Below are positions 22,911 to 33,104 of a stretch of 64,000 bases of DNA, piece after piece. Below the pieces are notes generated by a model. The model did not search any database, was not told where the DNA came from, and was given only the letters and a program-made list of their open reading frames with translations. Source of the DNA: Cristatella mucedo (taxonomy: Eukaryota > Bryozoa > Phylactolaemata > Cristatellidae); NCBI GenBank assembly GCA_009760855.2, contig WPIO01000020.1, positions 436,001 to 500,000 of the forward strand, read 5' to 3'. Made by a program: the position numbers and the translations under genes. Position 1 is the first letter of the stretch. Every line of letters starts with the position of its first letter.

Positions 22911-23975
22911 TAAAAACTTTAATGCCATTCATCAGTAGTGTTCTAGGGCAAATAGGTCTAGCGGCCAACCAAACAGTTTCCAGATGACCCCTCCTGGATT
23001 ACCTTGCTACTGTATACAAAAATTAATCCCAACACATCGCCCCTCATTTACATATTCTTGCCTATACGGGCTCTACGCAATATTGATATTAATACTTAGT
23101 CCATAATTTTGACCGGCGTAGTAATGAAATAATATACTACTTTACTCCCACTTTGAGCTAAAGCTGGGGAAATAGTTCTACAGTCCTTTAACCTACCGAT
23201 GCGCATTCAGGTATACATTCATGTATGCGTGACTGTAGCAAATATAGTGTCAACAGGTTTTTGCATCGCAAAAATCTTTGATTGAACACTGAACGACAGC
23301 ACATCAATTATACCCTGGCCGAATGTATCACGATTCCCATTGAGCATGTACACGTAGTAAATAATGGCGTACAACTACATTTTCACTTAAAGCGGCCAGC
23401 TTAAAAATATATAACTCGCGAATAATATTAAACCGGAGCGTTTCCATTTTCTAGCACATTTTCGCTTCAATAAGTCCTCGAAGATACACCATAGGGGTGT
23501 TTCTTTTACATATTCCTTTTCAAGATTTTTGCTGCACATTATTTGAATCGTATTTAAATTCATGGTCTATTAGAACATATTTTGAAATATCATTAACGTA
23601 AATCTGGACAAAATTGGACCGGGTCCCAACTTTTCTATATGACTAAGAAATTCCTATGAACAGTGAGAGCGGAAATGCAACTTTGTTCTCTTACATTACC
23701 TGGCACTATTCAGCATTATTGATCGCAGGCTCCCGCCGATGAGACTTTGAACAACGGTCGATCAGATGCCGGGGCGCAGTCGGGATTTGAATCACACGAG
23801 CGCGCCATGTACCCGGCCCCTTTCTTATGACAATTAAGTCTGGTGATCTCGCAGCTCTTTGCAGAGCGTATCGTCAAATGCACAGATGAAGGATGAAGAG
23901 GCCCAAGTTAAGAAAACAGCCTTGACTCAATGGCTCGCAGCTTATGGTGCAAATATGGCCGAAAAGACAAAATTA
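22911..23975. other. Interior of the foldback-like element, unassigned
   Basis: AT-rich sequence with no ORF above about 60 codons before 23,859 and no transposase motif. Near 23,760-23,820 the minus strand has a GATTCAAATCCCGACTG string resembling a tRNA B box, but I see no convincing A box at the right distance. Confidence 0.4.
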
Positions 23976-24660
23976 CAGTCGACCCTCGTTTATCGCGGTC
24001 AATCCGTTCCAGACTCTACCGCCGCAATAAGCGAATTTCCTCGAAGTAGGATTATACTTATAAATCGAATATTTTCGTAGTTGGAGCATTGAGAACCTGT
24101 TCAAGACCCTCTAAATACGGTTTTTAGCACTATTTGAGCCTTCTGGATGCGATATAACGCCATAATAGTCACCACTACGTTTGTATTTACCAATGTGTCA
24201 GTCAGAACGAGAGAAAATAAAACATATTAGATGTTAAAAATATCCTATTATTATAATCGTAGATTTAGTTACACACACACACACACACATTAAGTTCTTA
24301 CATTAGGATAGCAAAACAGTGAGCAGCTCGCTCAGATTGGCTTGGTTTCGCCACACCATATTTGTGGAACAAAAGTTCTTGCCCACATACAAGCAAGGAG
24401 TGATCGAGCGGTTGCACCTGGCGTTGAAGGGTATGCGGGTGTGCTTTAATACATAGACCTACAGACCATACGTATATTAGTTTTACTTTTTTTTTTGCAA
24501 TACAGCAGCGAACAATTTACTCAGACAACCAAGAGCGTGCTGTCTCATTTTTACTATCTCGATCAACTCTTTAATGAATATGCGTGTACTGTATTTGGAA
24601 AAATCGCGATAGAGTGAAGCCGCAAAAGTCGAAGCGCGAAGCGGCGAGGTAGGACGACTG
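23976..24660. mobile_element. Pogo/Tigger-like MITE (Tc1/mariner superfamily)
   Basis: The left terminus CAGTCGACCCTCGTTTATCG and the reverse complement of the right terminus (CAGTCGTCCTACCTCGCCGC) form an imperfect inverted repeat beginning CAGTCG. A TA dinucleotide lies on each side (23,974-23,975 and 24,661-24,662). The TA duplication plus the CAGTnnACCCTCGnTnATCGCGG-type terminus, with AAGCGAATTTCCTCGAAGTA just inside, is characteristic of pogo/Tigger-like elements. At 685 bp and with no transposase ORF, it is a non-autonomous derivative. An AC run lies at 24,271-24,289. It is nested inside the foldback-like element. Confidence 0.8.
24271..24289. repeat. (AC)n short microsatellite
   Basis: About nine AC units inside the pogo-like MITE. 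Confidence 0.9.
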
Positions 24661-24889
24661 TACACAGTCTTCTTTTTGCTGTTGAGCAATCTAACCTCCG
24701 CGGTGGGCCCTTGCCATTTACGGCCAGGGTTAGTGTACAAAGTCAAATTTAGGCAATGTTACGAACACTATCAAGAGTAAGACAGCCGAGTTAGCGCATT
24801 CGCTCGTGATATAACGTCGAAATTACTGCATCGGTCTGTATTCATAACTCCGGTCCTGAACTCGTATTCTAAACAAAGATTTGGCCACA

Positions 24890-25320
24890 GCAGGTCAAAA
24901 CTCAGCCGCTCACCCGGTCTGTCATCACTTGCATAGCTGCTACCGCACACCCATGTTGACCGAGCTTCACTTGCTTCCCATCAGTCATGAAATTGTCTTA
25001 AATATCACATCTCTGGCGTACAGGTCCCTGCACTCACTTGTACCAGCCTAGTCATCGGTCCCTCCTTGTTCCTCAGCTTTCAGTCGTCTTGCCGTGTCTC
25101 GCATAAAATTGAATTTCGCGTCAACCAGACGACTGAGTTAGTCTGCATCAACATTCTGGAATTCGCTCCAAGCTCTAGTCACCACTTGCAATGATTTTGC
25201 ATGATTGCAAAATCATTGCACACGTTGAAGCTGAAAACGCACCCGTTCTGCTCACCTTTCCCTTTGACCTTTCCCTTTTACCCAGTGATTTCGTCTTTAG
25301 TTTTGTCGCGTAGGTTTTTT
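24890..25320 (+). mobile_element. LINE fragment (CR1/L2-like reverse-transcriptase C-terminus)
   Basis: The plus strand encodes LTELHLLPISHEIVLNITSL then AYRSLHSLVPA followed by a stop. This aligns with LADLHWLPVKQR...FRSLHSLAPAYL of the long copy near 38,300. After further frameshifts, text related to the NLKSFGDRAFS...WNSL region appears as VCINILEFAPSS. The copy is heavily decayed. A 15-bp perfect hairpin at 25,187-25,220 lies inside it. Confidence 0.7.
25187..25220. repeat. Perfect 15-bp inverted repeat with 4-base loop
   Basis: The arms TGCAATGATTTTGCA and TGCAAAATCATTGCA are exact reverse complements around TGAT. The hairpin lies in decayed LINE sequence, and I see no run of T that would make it a terminator. 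Confidence 0.9.
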
Positions 25321-25377
25321 CGTGCTCTCATTGTGTATGCTTCACTGCAAGTTACATGCCAGTGGTAACAATGCTAA

Positions 25378-25645
25378 AATAACACATTTGTATAGCGCCC
25401 TCAAAGAGCTTTCTCCCTCAAACCCTCAGATCTCTTTCTAAGCACTATCAAACTCACCGATGGCACTGGGTGCATTCTTGCTTGCTTTAGAATGCTGGCC
25501 TAAGCACGAGGCTTTCTTTGATCTTGCTTGCTTGTTTAAAATCTGCTTCCTTGCATGTCATTCATCTTTGACTATTCATCCTTTCGCAGTGAATTCTCAA
25601 GTGCCTGGATAAATATCTAATTCTACCAGGCTGCAATAAAGCTGC
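25378..25645. mobile_element. LINE tail remnants in both orientations
   Basis: Positions 25,380-25,470 read as a minus-strand family 1 tail (ACATTTGTATAGCGCCCTCA ... ATCTCTTTCTAAGCACT). Positions 25,550-25,645 read as a plus-strand tail (TTTCGCAGTGAATTCTCAAG, TGCCTGGATAAATATCTAAT). The two are separated by unassigned sequence. Confidence 0.5.
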
Positions 25646-26089
25646 AATAAAAATGATCAACTATAATAACTTTCCTTATTTGAGATGACGTGTGCATGCT
25701 CGATTGCAATGCACATTATGTGAAATGAATTTTAGTATATGCAAAGCCGAAATACGGTGGATTCACCTCATTATAACGTTTATTGTCTCTCCTTTTGAAG
25801 CGCGGGTATTTTTCCCAGATTTGACGGTCACTGTTAATTGTGCTCAAGGAGCGACGAAGGGTAAGAATCTATTTCTACTCAAGCGGCCGCCTTAGCTATC
25901 TTTCATCTCAGAAGGCAATAGCGTGGCACTCAACGAGCTCCTTAGAAAAATGAATTGCGCTATTATTTGCTTCCGCCGATGTAATGGTAAGCACTTACTA
26001 CGAACCGCACTGGGGGATGGCCGTTTTTCACACGAGAAACGCCTTTAGCCGAGCACATTACAAGCTCAGCAGGTGCAATTGACATTTGT
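25646..26089. other. Interior of the foldback-like element, right part
   Basis: No gene. Some strings (GTGAAATGAATTTTAGTA, ACGAGAAACGCCTTTAGCCG) loosely resemble the ~170-bp unit in reverse, so the right array may extend further left than I call it. Confidence 0.35.
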
Positions 26090-26859
26090 TCGGAGCACTG
26101 CAAAATTATGCGTAGCAACCGTGGTTGTGCTAGAGGCAATCAATTAATTTAATTTTTTGCGGGAAACTGACTCGTAGCTCGAACCAGCAGGGCGGCCCTC
26201 TGGGTCGGGACGCTGAGGGCCATTTGCACGGGACTGCGCATGCACAATCGTCGGAAACGTCGCTACCTGTAATGTGGATTTAAAACTGTGGTTCTGCGAT
26301 GCTTTTTTTGGAAATGACACTTTGAATAAATCTGGAGGGTCGCTCGGCCGGGCAGCGGCGGCCCTTTGCATTAGAATGCGCATGAGAAATGACGCGGAAT
26401 TTTACGTGTAACTCGTAGCACAGTTTTCCATAAGTGAAAGCCGAACCGCAATTGCACGACACTCATAGTGGAGATGGCAGCTGTTTAGCAGTTCGAAAAT
26501 GTAGTGCGGCTAGCTGGGCCGAGCTTGGAAGGTAATTGCGCCAGACCGCCTACGCGAAATAGAGCGAAATTTACTACGAAACTCGGGGCACTCTTGTCTA
26601 TAGTGTGGAATCTAAATGATAAATTCGTGACGCCTATTTAGGAAATGGCAGCTCTATAGCAGGTGAATACATGAGCAGCCACTGTGGGCCTGGCCATTGG
26701 ACGTCATTTCGTGAGGACGAGAATGAGAAATGGCGTGAAATTTAGTGGCTAAACCCAGAGCAATGTTCTGTATAGCGTGGAATGAAAGGTGCAGTTGCGG
26801 GACGCTTATTTCGGAAAGGAAAGCGGCGTCGCAGTATTCTGCAGTTATTCATGAGACCC
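26090..26859 (-). repeat. Right array of ~170-bp units, inverted relative to the left array
   Basis: The minus strand repeats the left array's block order. For example, CTGGGTTTAGCCACTAAATT corresponds to left-array TTGGGTTTACTCCTACATTT, and AGCTCGGCCCAGCTAGCCGC to left-array AGCTCGGCCCAGCCGCCCGC. ACAGCTGCCATCTCCACTAT is followed by a GTCGTGCAAT block. The anchor AAACCC/AAACTCG recurs at about 26,751, 26,578 and 26,409, giving periods of 169-172 bases. Around four to five units are visible. Confidence 0.78.
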
Positions 26860-26868
26860 GTACCAAGT
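26860..26868. repeat. Right target-site-duplication candidate
   Basis: GTACCAAGT directly follows the inferred right terminus and matches the left GTACCGAGT with one difference. Confidence 0.6.
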
Positions 26869-27360
26869 CTTAGCAAGCACAGCTGCCAGAGTCAACAATA
26901 CTAATGGTAATTACATTGGAACCTTTATATGATGCCCTAAGATTACCGGATCTAGTTCTTGTCTCCTTAAATACACCATAAAGTAAAGTAAAGTAAGTTA
27001 GTCAATAGGTTAATTATAAGAAGCACAATTTAAGCATACAGCATTAGCCATGGGGTGCACGTTTTCAAACGAGCCGAATCTTTCGCAAGACCGCGCTTGA
27101 TGTTCTAAGTGTGCCCGTGGCTCGTGTCAAGTCTGGATCAAACGGTCTAGGCCGCGAATTACTGGCACCAGCTCATCAGTGGCAATCGCGCTTCTGTGCA
27201 CCCGGCTGCTGCTTGCAATTAGGCAAGCGATGCGAAAGTTCAGCTACCAGCTATCTTGGTCTCGGACGTGCATGTTTGTCCACACGTTCACGAGTGCTCG
27301 CGTGCGTGTGTTTGTGTGTGCGTGTGATCGCTCGCGCGTGCTTGTGCCAACTCGTTCTTC
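26869..27360. other. Unassigned sequence
   Basis: No gene. It contains an imperfect GTGTGT/CGTGTG stretch (27,300-27,340) just before the TA microsatellite. Confidence 0.4.
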
Positions 27361-27365
27361 TATCC

Positions 27366-27437
<72 letters not shown>

Positions 27438-27472
27438 TATATATATATACCTGATAGATATATATATATAAT

Positions 27473-27531
<59 letters not shown>

Positions 27532-27536
27532 CCGGT
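27361..27536. repeat. TA-rich compound microsatellite bracketed by TATCCGGT
   Basis: Two long TA runs (about 27,370-27,432 and 27,476-27,528) flank a short complex core (GTACATATATATATATACCT, GATAGATATATATATAATCG). The eight bases TATCCGGT occur immediately on both sides, at 27,361-27,368 and 27,529-27,536, like a target duplication. Tyr/Ile ORFs across it are artefacts. Confidence 0.9.
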
Positions 27537-27769
27537 TCGGTAGCTTGTTCGGAAGCGCGTCCGCCGCAAAGTACTTTGTGGCCTCTCGAATAGCTTATAT
27601 CAGCACTCTACTGACCCGATGAAAGTAATGCCAAGACCACAAGAAGAGCTTGCGAACTAGAGAGCTTCCGAACTGGATCCCGGTAATTTGATTCTTGCTG
27701 GTTGGCCCTAAGAGCTGCACCAGCTCCAGCCTTCTCGCGCTCTCAGGTCCTCTATGGAAAGGAAATTAG

Positions 27770-28095
27770 CTGTTCCTTTCATTCGCCTAAAGACAGTTGG
27801 CGACAGAAGCTTGTGATCTGCCGGTCGTAGACAGCGAAACTCACTGCAGAAATTTTTACGCAATGACACATACTCTCCTGCTGCCGACTACGGCACATTC
27901 TTTCCAGCGGTCCTGAGCTGCTACTCCGATGTTACTCACTACCTCAACTGCTCTCCTGACTCAGCTATGCTTCTCACTTTGTCTTTGTTGCGTGAGATGA
28001 AGCCTGTTGGCTACCGCATGCGTATGGAAAGCAGTTTTGGCTTTAAGTGCGCTTGAGAAAACGCCCGCGTAGTCTTTTACGTTGCATTAAATCCT
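27770..28095 (+). mobile_element. LINE family 3, 3' end
   Basis: Shares with 6,405-6,893 the ordered blocks ACTCTCCTGCTGCCGACTAC, TTTCCAGCGGTCCTGAGCTG, ACTCACTACCTCAACTGCTC and TTTGTTGCGTGAGATGAAGC. The terminal pentamer tail is nearly gone (TTTTACGTTGCATTAAATCC). The coding frame is broken by a stop in the C-terminal part. Confidence 0.82.
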
Positions 28096-28599
28096 TAAGG
28101 CCAATACGGACTTTTAGCAAGCGCTGTTGCAACGCAGTACAGGCTCCGTATACTTGCCGGGGCTTCTCACCGGTATACGAGTAGATTCCCGACACTACGG
28201 CAATACTAGCCTACAGAATGAAGCTTGCCGCAGATCCCCACAGCGTCAGTTACACTGCCGGCTTCGGCTCGCCGCCACCGCCAATGTTGTCTGGTCGAGG
28301 GATCGGCTCAGCGGAAATTTAACTCGTTACCATAGTGGCATGCTCGGCCAGTGAAGAGCTTTCCGGCTCTCCAGTCTTGCTCGAAGACTAACTGTACTGC
28401 ACAGGGAGGGGGCGCTAGACCACTGACTTTGAAGCAAAAGCAGAAGGAGGATGCAAATCACCTGCGATATTTAGGCAAAGCAGAACGTCAATCAACATAC
28501 TTTAATGGGAGCAAAGTAGAGACTGACTCTACGAGGCCGGAAATGGTGACTTCCGTCCGAGGCAAAAAGACTGACCGGAAGAGTTTAATTATATTAGTT
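28096..28599. other. Unassigned sequence
   Basis: No gene. Near 28,560 a short string (AAAAAGACTGACCGGAAGAG) resembles part of LINE family 2 also seen near 35,425. Confidence 0.35.
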
Positions 28600-29000
28600 A
28601 TAATGTCTTTAATATAGAGCCTTAAGAGAACCAAATCTATGCCTTCGCACTTTACAACTTGGTGCAAATGAAGCAAAATCCACTTGTTAATGACAGGCAA
28701 GATATCAGGATTAGATAAGCTGGAAAAAGCCCCCAAGTATCGCTCTTTGACGAGCTTGCAAAGCAAAACAAAAAGACACTCAATGCCGATGGTTAGTAGG
28801 ACCATTGATTAGTAACGTGCAATGATTCATGTGTAAGCAGGCGCATAAAACACCCCAAGATAAAAAAAAAGTTCACTGGATCGTAGGAAAAGCTGAGCGG
28901 AACCAATACGTCTTTAGTTGAGTCTCCAGAGATGCCGAATAGACGTTGGCGCCGACCGAAGCCGACTGAAAGGAGGTCCACGCTTAGGGTGTACGTCAAC
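28600..29000 (-). mobile_element. LINE family 2, 3' tail and UTR
   Basis: The plus strand begins with AGCCTTAAGAGAACCAAATC and a TTTACAACTTGGTGCAAATG block, the reversed family 2 tail (compare CTAAGGGAACTTGATCTCTA, TTTACAACTTGCTGCAAGAA at 50,745-50,800). Further on, GTTCACTGGATCGTAGGAAA and AGCTGAGCGGAAC match the pre-tail UTR at 51,025-51,060. Confidence 0.6.
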
Positions 29001-29100
29001 TGGAGGCCCGATTATCAAGATTTAAGTTTAGTGCGAGAAACGATGAGGCCACTGGAAGCCAAGGAGCGGGTGACGCGAGAGCACGTGGCTGAAGCAGCAA

Positions 29101-29640
29101 AGAGGTAATGTACTGTAATGTATCTCCGTCTGCAACTCCACGAAGCCATACAACTATGTGGGTGTTACGAAGGAGAGTTTTGAATAGCGCACTCGTAGCC
29201 TAAGCGGCTTTCGGTACGCATTCGGTGGCCAACAGACTTCATCTCGCGAAAAAAGAAATAATGGGAAGTATAGCAGAATCAGGAGAGCAGTTGAGGTAGT
29301 GAGTAGCATGGAAGTAACGGCTCAGGACCGCTGAAAGAAGGAGCTATAGTCGCTAGCAGGAGAGTAGTTGTCGTTTCATAAGAATTGTGGAAGCGAGCTC
29401 ACAATTCTAGGACCTGCAGAGCTAAAGCTTCTGTGGCCAACGGCCTTTAGGCAGAGAAATAGAGCAGCTAATTAATTGTCCATACAGGGCCTCAGGGCGC
29501 GAAGAGGCTGAGACGGGTGCAGCAGTTCAGCTTGGTATGGAGGAGCCAAGCCGTGGGGGGCCTTGTGGGTCAGCTTAAGAACTTTGCTCTGTATCAATTG
29601 ATCAACTTACGTAGTTACTTTGGTAGGATACGTAGTCTGA
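29101..29640 (-). mobile_element. LINE family 3, 3' portion with tail
   Basis: On the plus strand it begins at the reversed tail (GTAATGTACTGTAATGTATC), then TCCGTCTGCAACTCCACGAA, GCGGCTTTCGGTACGCATTC, AGAATTGTGGAAGCGAGCTC and GTGGGTCAGCTTAAGAACTT. The block order matches 61,450-61,960 and the protein at 11,310-11,681. The copy is dead. Confidence 0.88.
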
Positions 29641-30687
29641 TACAAGCATGTGGAGCGACCAGTAGGCCTGAGGGAGTGTCGATCTTCAAGTCGATCGCTG
29701 CTTGCTATGGAGGTAGTGAAACCACGGTTTTGCCGGCCAGTGAGTCTTACACTGCCAGACACTTTTAATGCAGTCCACCCGAGTCACGTGTACAAATAAT
29801 AATAAGAGACAGGCAATGCATTATGCCATTACAGGTAACAGGCTCCTGCTGGAGCTGCTTTTGGCCTCGGCCTTTAGACGTGTTACGGGTATCAGGTCAG
29901 AATAGGACTATGCTCCTAACTAGTGGACAGAGCTGGAAAGATAGGACTGTACTTCTAGAGATCAAACTGTGGCCGACTGTCAAAGCTATACTAGGGAAAA
30001 ATTAGGAAAGTAATATGTATAGCATATATGTATAGCAGCAAGTGCTAAAAGCAAAGGAAATACGAGCGTGCAAAATAAGGAGCCGAAAATCTAAATGCTA
30101 ATAAGAAAGCGAAAGTTACACATGAATGTCGAGCATGTCTGTCCTAATATCTCCTGTTTCCAAAAGTTCAACGTTCCCATTCTGCTAAATGTTAGAGCAC
30201 CAAATAATTCCTGATGCTTCAGTATTTGATATTGAAATCGGCTACCTGCCTCTCTCAGTTTAACGCGTGTCCTTCTCCCTATCTCCATTCTTTGCTTGGT
30301 TGGATTCACCACTGCCACGGTTCTGTCGGCCTACCTCCACGCTCGACATCATTCTCCATGCTTGTAGGGTTGCAGCAGACGGTGGCATTGGCATAAAGTC
30401 TAGCACTTGTCGTACAATCGTCGGTCACTGTGCATGCAGCAGATGCACGCAGTCGAAGCCGACGCGACAGTGCTTTCCGGGAGGAAGGCTCGGAGCCGAC
30501 CTCCAGCTACGAAAGGACGAGTCCCGGCATGGACTTGCGGTGTGGACGCCTCCGGCAGCAGGTCGCTAGAACACGAGAAGCTGAACACTGAGCAGTGCAT
30601 CAAGACACCGAAGTGCCCGCTAAAGTTGGCGAATGCTGCCTCAGCTGCTATCGATGACTCCAGCAGCAGCAGCAGCTTCTTCCCGAA
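29641..30687. other. Unassigned sequence with one open frame
   Basis: A plus-strand frame starting at 30,407 is open for 165 codons, but its second half is only the reverse of a LINE tail (30,688-30,870). The first half (30,407-30,680) is unassigned. Its AGC run at 30,661-30,675 gives a short Ser stretch. I do not call a gene. Confidence 0.35.
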
Positions 30688-30872
30688 CCTTAATAATAAT
30701 AATAATATATTTGATATAGCATCCTCAGAGAACGCTATCTCTTTCTGGGCACTTTGCATTTGCTGCAAAGGAAGCACGATCCAATGGTTAGTGGTAGCAT
30801 GCTCAATGAGAACAAGAATAACGTGGTTAGAAGTGACATGCACAGGGTCGGCTTGCGTTAGCCATTGTGATA
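30688..30872 (-). mobile_element. LINE family 1, truncated 3' tail
   Basis: On the plus strand: AAT run, ATATTTGATATAGCATCCTC, AGAGAACGCTATCTCTTTCT, GGGCACTTTGCATTTGCTGC, then CAATGGTTAGTGGTAGCATG and GAAGTGACATGCACAGGGTC. This is the standard family 1 3' UTR in reverse. Confidence 0.88.
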
Positions 30873-32359
30873 AGATGACACTCTTTGCTTCCAGGTGGTT
30901 CTAGATCAGTCCTCTTGCTCCTTCGCTATCGTGCTTCTCCTTCTGCCAGATAGTGCTGCCCCCACAAGTGCTCTGAATGCCTGGCTTGCCCAGATATTCG
31001 AAGTGATCCGGCAGTGATTGCAACCCCAATGATGAACGAATAAAACCACCGCTGCCCTCGACGAAAGCAGGACGTGGCATAAGTGCCGAGCCGCTTGCAG
31101 TTGGTCCGAAACCAGATCGAATGGCCAGGCTAAAAATAGCGAATATCTAACCTGAGAGCATCGTTGGATTTCCTTGATTGGCTTCGGCCGGTACTACGCT
31201 GACCTAACGCACAATCAGACCTGCACTAGGTGAGCCTCCTAGCATTAATAGATTGGCCAAGTAATCACTCTAGCCCACCTCTGCCTGCAGCTATTCTGAT
31301 ATGCCGAACTTTTTTGTTAGTTTGGCACAGACCATCCTTCGTCCTCCCTCTCTTCCTCTTTGTCAGCTTAAAGTAACTGGCATGCAGGTCAGCCTCAGTG
31401 CCTTAGCAATTCTCCTAATGGCCACAATCACAGACAGATGCAGTTACATCATTGCACGTGGGGCTGTACCTAGTGTCGGGAGAGCACCAAAGCAACCACA
31501 GCTTATAGTGACCTAGTTACCCAGTACCGGTGGTAGCCGTTCCAGCTGCTGCAGCAGCTAGGTAGTGTGGGGGGATTAATGTGCTCCATCCTAGCACTGT
31601 CACAACATCCGGTCACCTATCGACTCTGTGGAGCCTTCAGTTCGACTCCTCTGAGTTTCTGTCATGTCGAGCTAGCTAGCGTGATATCGTTGGTGCCGCT
31701 CCCTTAAGTGTCAAAGTCTGGCTTAAGCAAGTGCATTCGACGTTCATTAGTGTCGTACTCGATGCTAAGCCAGCTGTTACCGATATCTGAAATCATCAGC
31801 TGCTGAACTGATCATAATGTGCATTATTGGCTGACTGCTTGCCATATATAGACAGAAACAATAAGCATAGTGCAAGCACATTCTGCCTAGGATGAGGCAA
31901 CACAAGCTGACTTGTTTTCCTGCCCTGTCCACTTTTTTACCTGAGTGTGGCTGTCACGTCAGTGACTCATAGCATTTTCCTCTCGACTTGGTGGACTGAC
32001 ATAAGATCTGACTGTGGTCAAGTTAGTTTAGGAATCTAGATGGCATAACCACTGTAAAAGCAAGATCCCCACTGCCTCCATCATTGCCAAAGTCAGTTAC
32101 TCCTTGCCATCGCCCGGGGGAATTGCCAAACCTACCTTAGAGTTGTTCAGTGTTCACCGGAGTACTTTTAAACCAACTCCTAGGCACAGAAATTAATCCA
32201 AAAAATCTATATCGATTTGCTTTAAAGAGGCCCAGTATCAAAGCTCTCAGTCGCTGCCTGAGAAGCCCTGTAAGGGCACGGCCTGTTTAGGTAAAAGGAG
32301 GAGTAGGTTTGTGGCTGCCATGTGAGTTGCACCCTTATCTTAGCTGACAGGTCATCCTG
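30873..32359. other. Unassigned sequence, no gene seen
   Basis: No ORF above 71 codons. A 16-base perfect palindrome AGCTGCTGCAGCAGCT lies at 31,544-31,559. The stretch just upstream of 32,360 could contain earlier parts of the Gypsy-like element, but I cannot identify reverse transcriptase or RNase H in it. Confidence 0.4.
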
Positions 32360-33060
32360 CTGTGGCCGGTGACAAACAGTGGAAGAGCTGAAATGATCAC
32401 TTTAGCTTTCGGCCGAAGGAGATGCAGCCACACTGAAATAGCTAAAATAAAAACCACGGCAAGAAATTTCATGTGGTGGCCACATAAAAATCAGAACATA
32501 GCTGCACAGTGCCACGCATGCCCCAGCTGTAGTACTTTTCACAAGTATCGGCCGAAACCATTGCACCCCAATCAGAGTTTAGGGCAGCCTACAGGTTACA
32601 GTCGTGGCTGCCATGTGAAGGCGGAGCTTAGACCTCGGCCATCATGGGCTGACTTGACAGGTACGATGGAAAATTGCTCCAGCTTGATCGCTGTTGATAC
32701 ATACTTTAAATGACAACCCAGTGCCACCAGCGAAACCAGGATGTCGGCAATGCAATTGCTGTTTACTTTCGTTACTAGGGTTACCCCAGAGCATTGTCAG
32801 AGACAGCAGCAGCCCAGTCACTTCTGTGGACTCACCAGCAGACTCTGAAGGATACCGCTTCTGACACCTGCCATCGGCACCATTCCATTCCCAAAGCAAC
32901 GATCTGGCAGAGCGATTTGGTCAAACCTTTAAGACCTACATCCAGGATCATTTCAGGCCTCTGAGATACTGACATACATAGCATGCGACCACTGGATTTA
33001 CCAAGAGCAATTACTGTTGGGTCACATTATGGCACCTGCCCTCTTTTTGCTAATCTCCAG
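32360..33060 (+). mobile_element. Ty3/Gypsy-like retrotransposon integrase remnant
   Basis: The plus-strand text follows the order of a retrotransposon integrase: KTTARNFMWWP (start of the zinc-binding region), CHACPSC (the Cys pair), PLHPN, then LIAVDTYFK where the catalytic core begins. After frameshifts come AERFGQTFKTYIQDHFRPLR and TTGFTKSNYC, equivalent to the conserved AERxVQTxK and xTTGxTPxxLL blocks downstream of the catalytic core. Several frame changes and stops show it is a pseudogene. No LTR, reverse transcriptase or capsid part is seen. The remnant ends at a 12-bp hairpin (33,057-33,084), and a LINE fragment follows from 33,105. Confidence 0.82.
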
Positions 33061-33084
33061 GCTCTGCCAGGGGGCAGAGCCTGG
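33057..33084. repeat. 12-bp inverted repeat with 4-base loop
   Basis: CCAGGCTCTGCC and GGCAGAGCCTGG flank AGGG. It lies at the junction of the Gypsy remnant and the next LINE fragment. Confidence 0.85.
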
Positions 33085-33104
33085 TCAACCAACTCAGCAG
33101 CAAA

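Larger units (their letters stand above)
21776..26859. mobile_element. Foldback-like DNA transposon with satellite-like inverted termini (candidate, non-autonomous)
   Basis: The left end is built of a ~170-bp unit repeated in tandem (21,776 to about 22,910). The right end (about 26,090-26,859) carries the same unit in reverse orientation. The extreme left GGTCCCAAGAATAACT matches the reverse complement of the extreme right, GGTCTCATGAATAACT (14 of 16), and a 9-bp direct repeat brackets the whole. That is the structure of Foldback or other long-TIR DNA transposons. The ~3.2-kb interior contains a pogo-like MITE (23,976-24,660) and LINE debris (24,890-25,645) but no transposase that I can recognise. 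This copy is therefore non-autonomous or gutted, and older than its guests. Alternatives are a Mutator-like element with subterminal repeats, or an inverted satellite pair whose flanking duplication is coincidental. Confidence 0.6.

Noticed and set aside
23760-23825. tRNA-like B-box string on the minus strand
   Set aside because: No A box at the required distance and no cloverleaf that I could draw.
25187-25220. The 15-bp hairpin as a microRNA precursor
   Set aside because: The stem is too short and the loop too tight for a typical animal pre-miRNA, and it lies in decayed LINE sequence.
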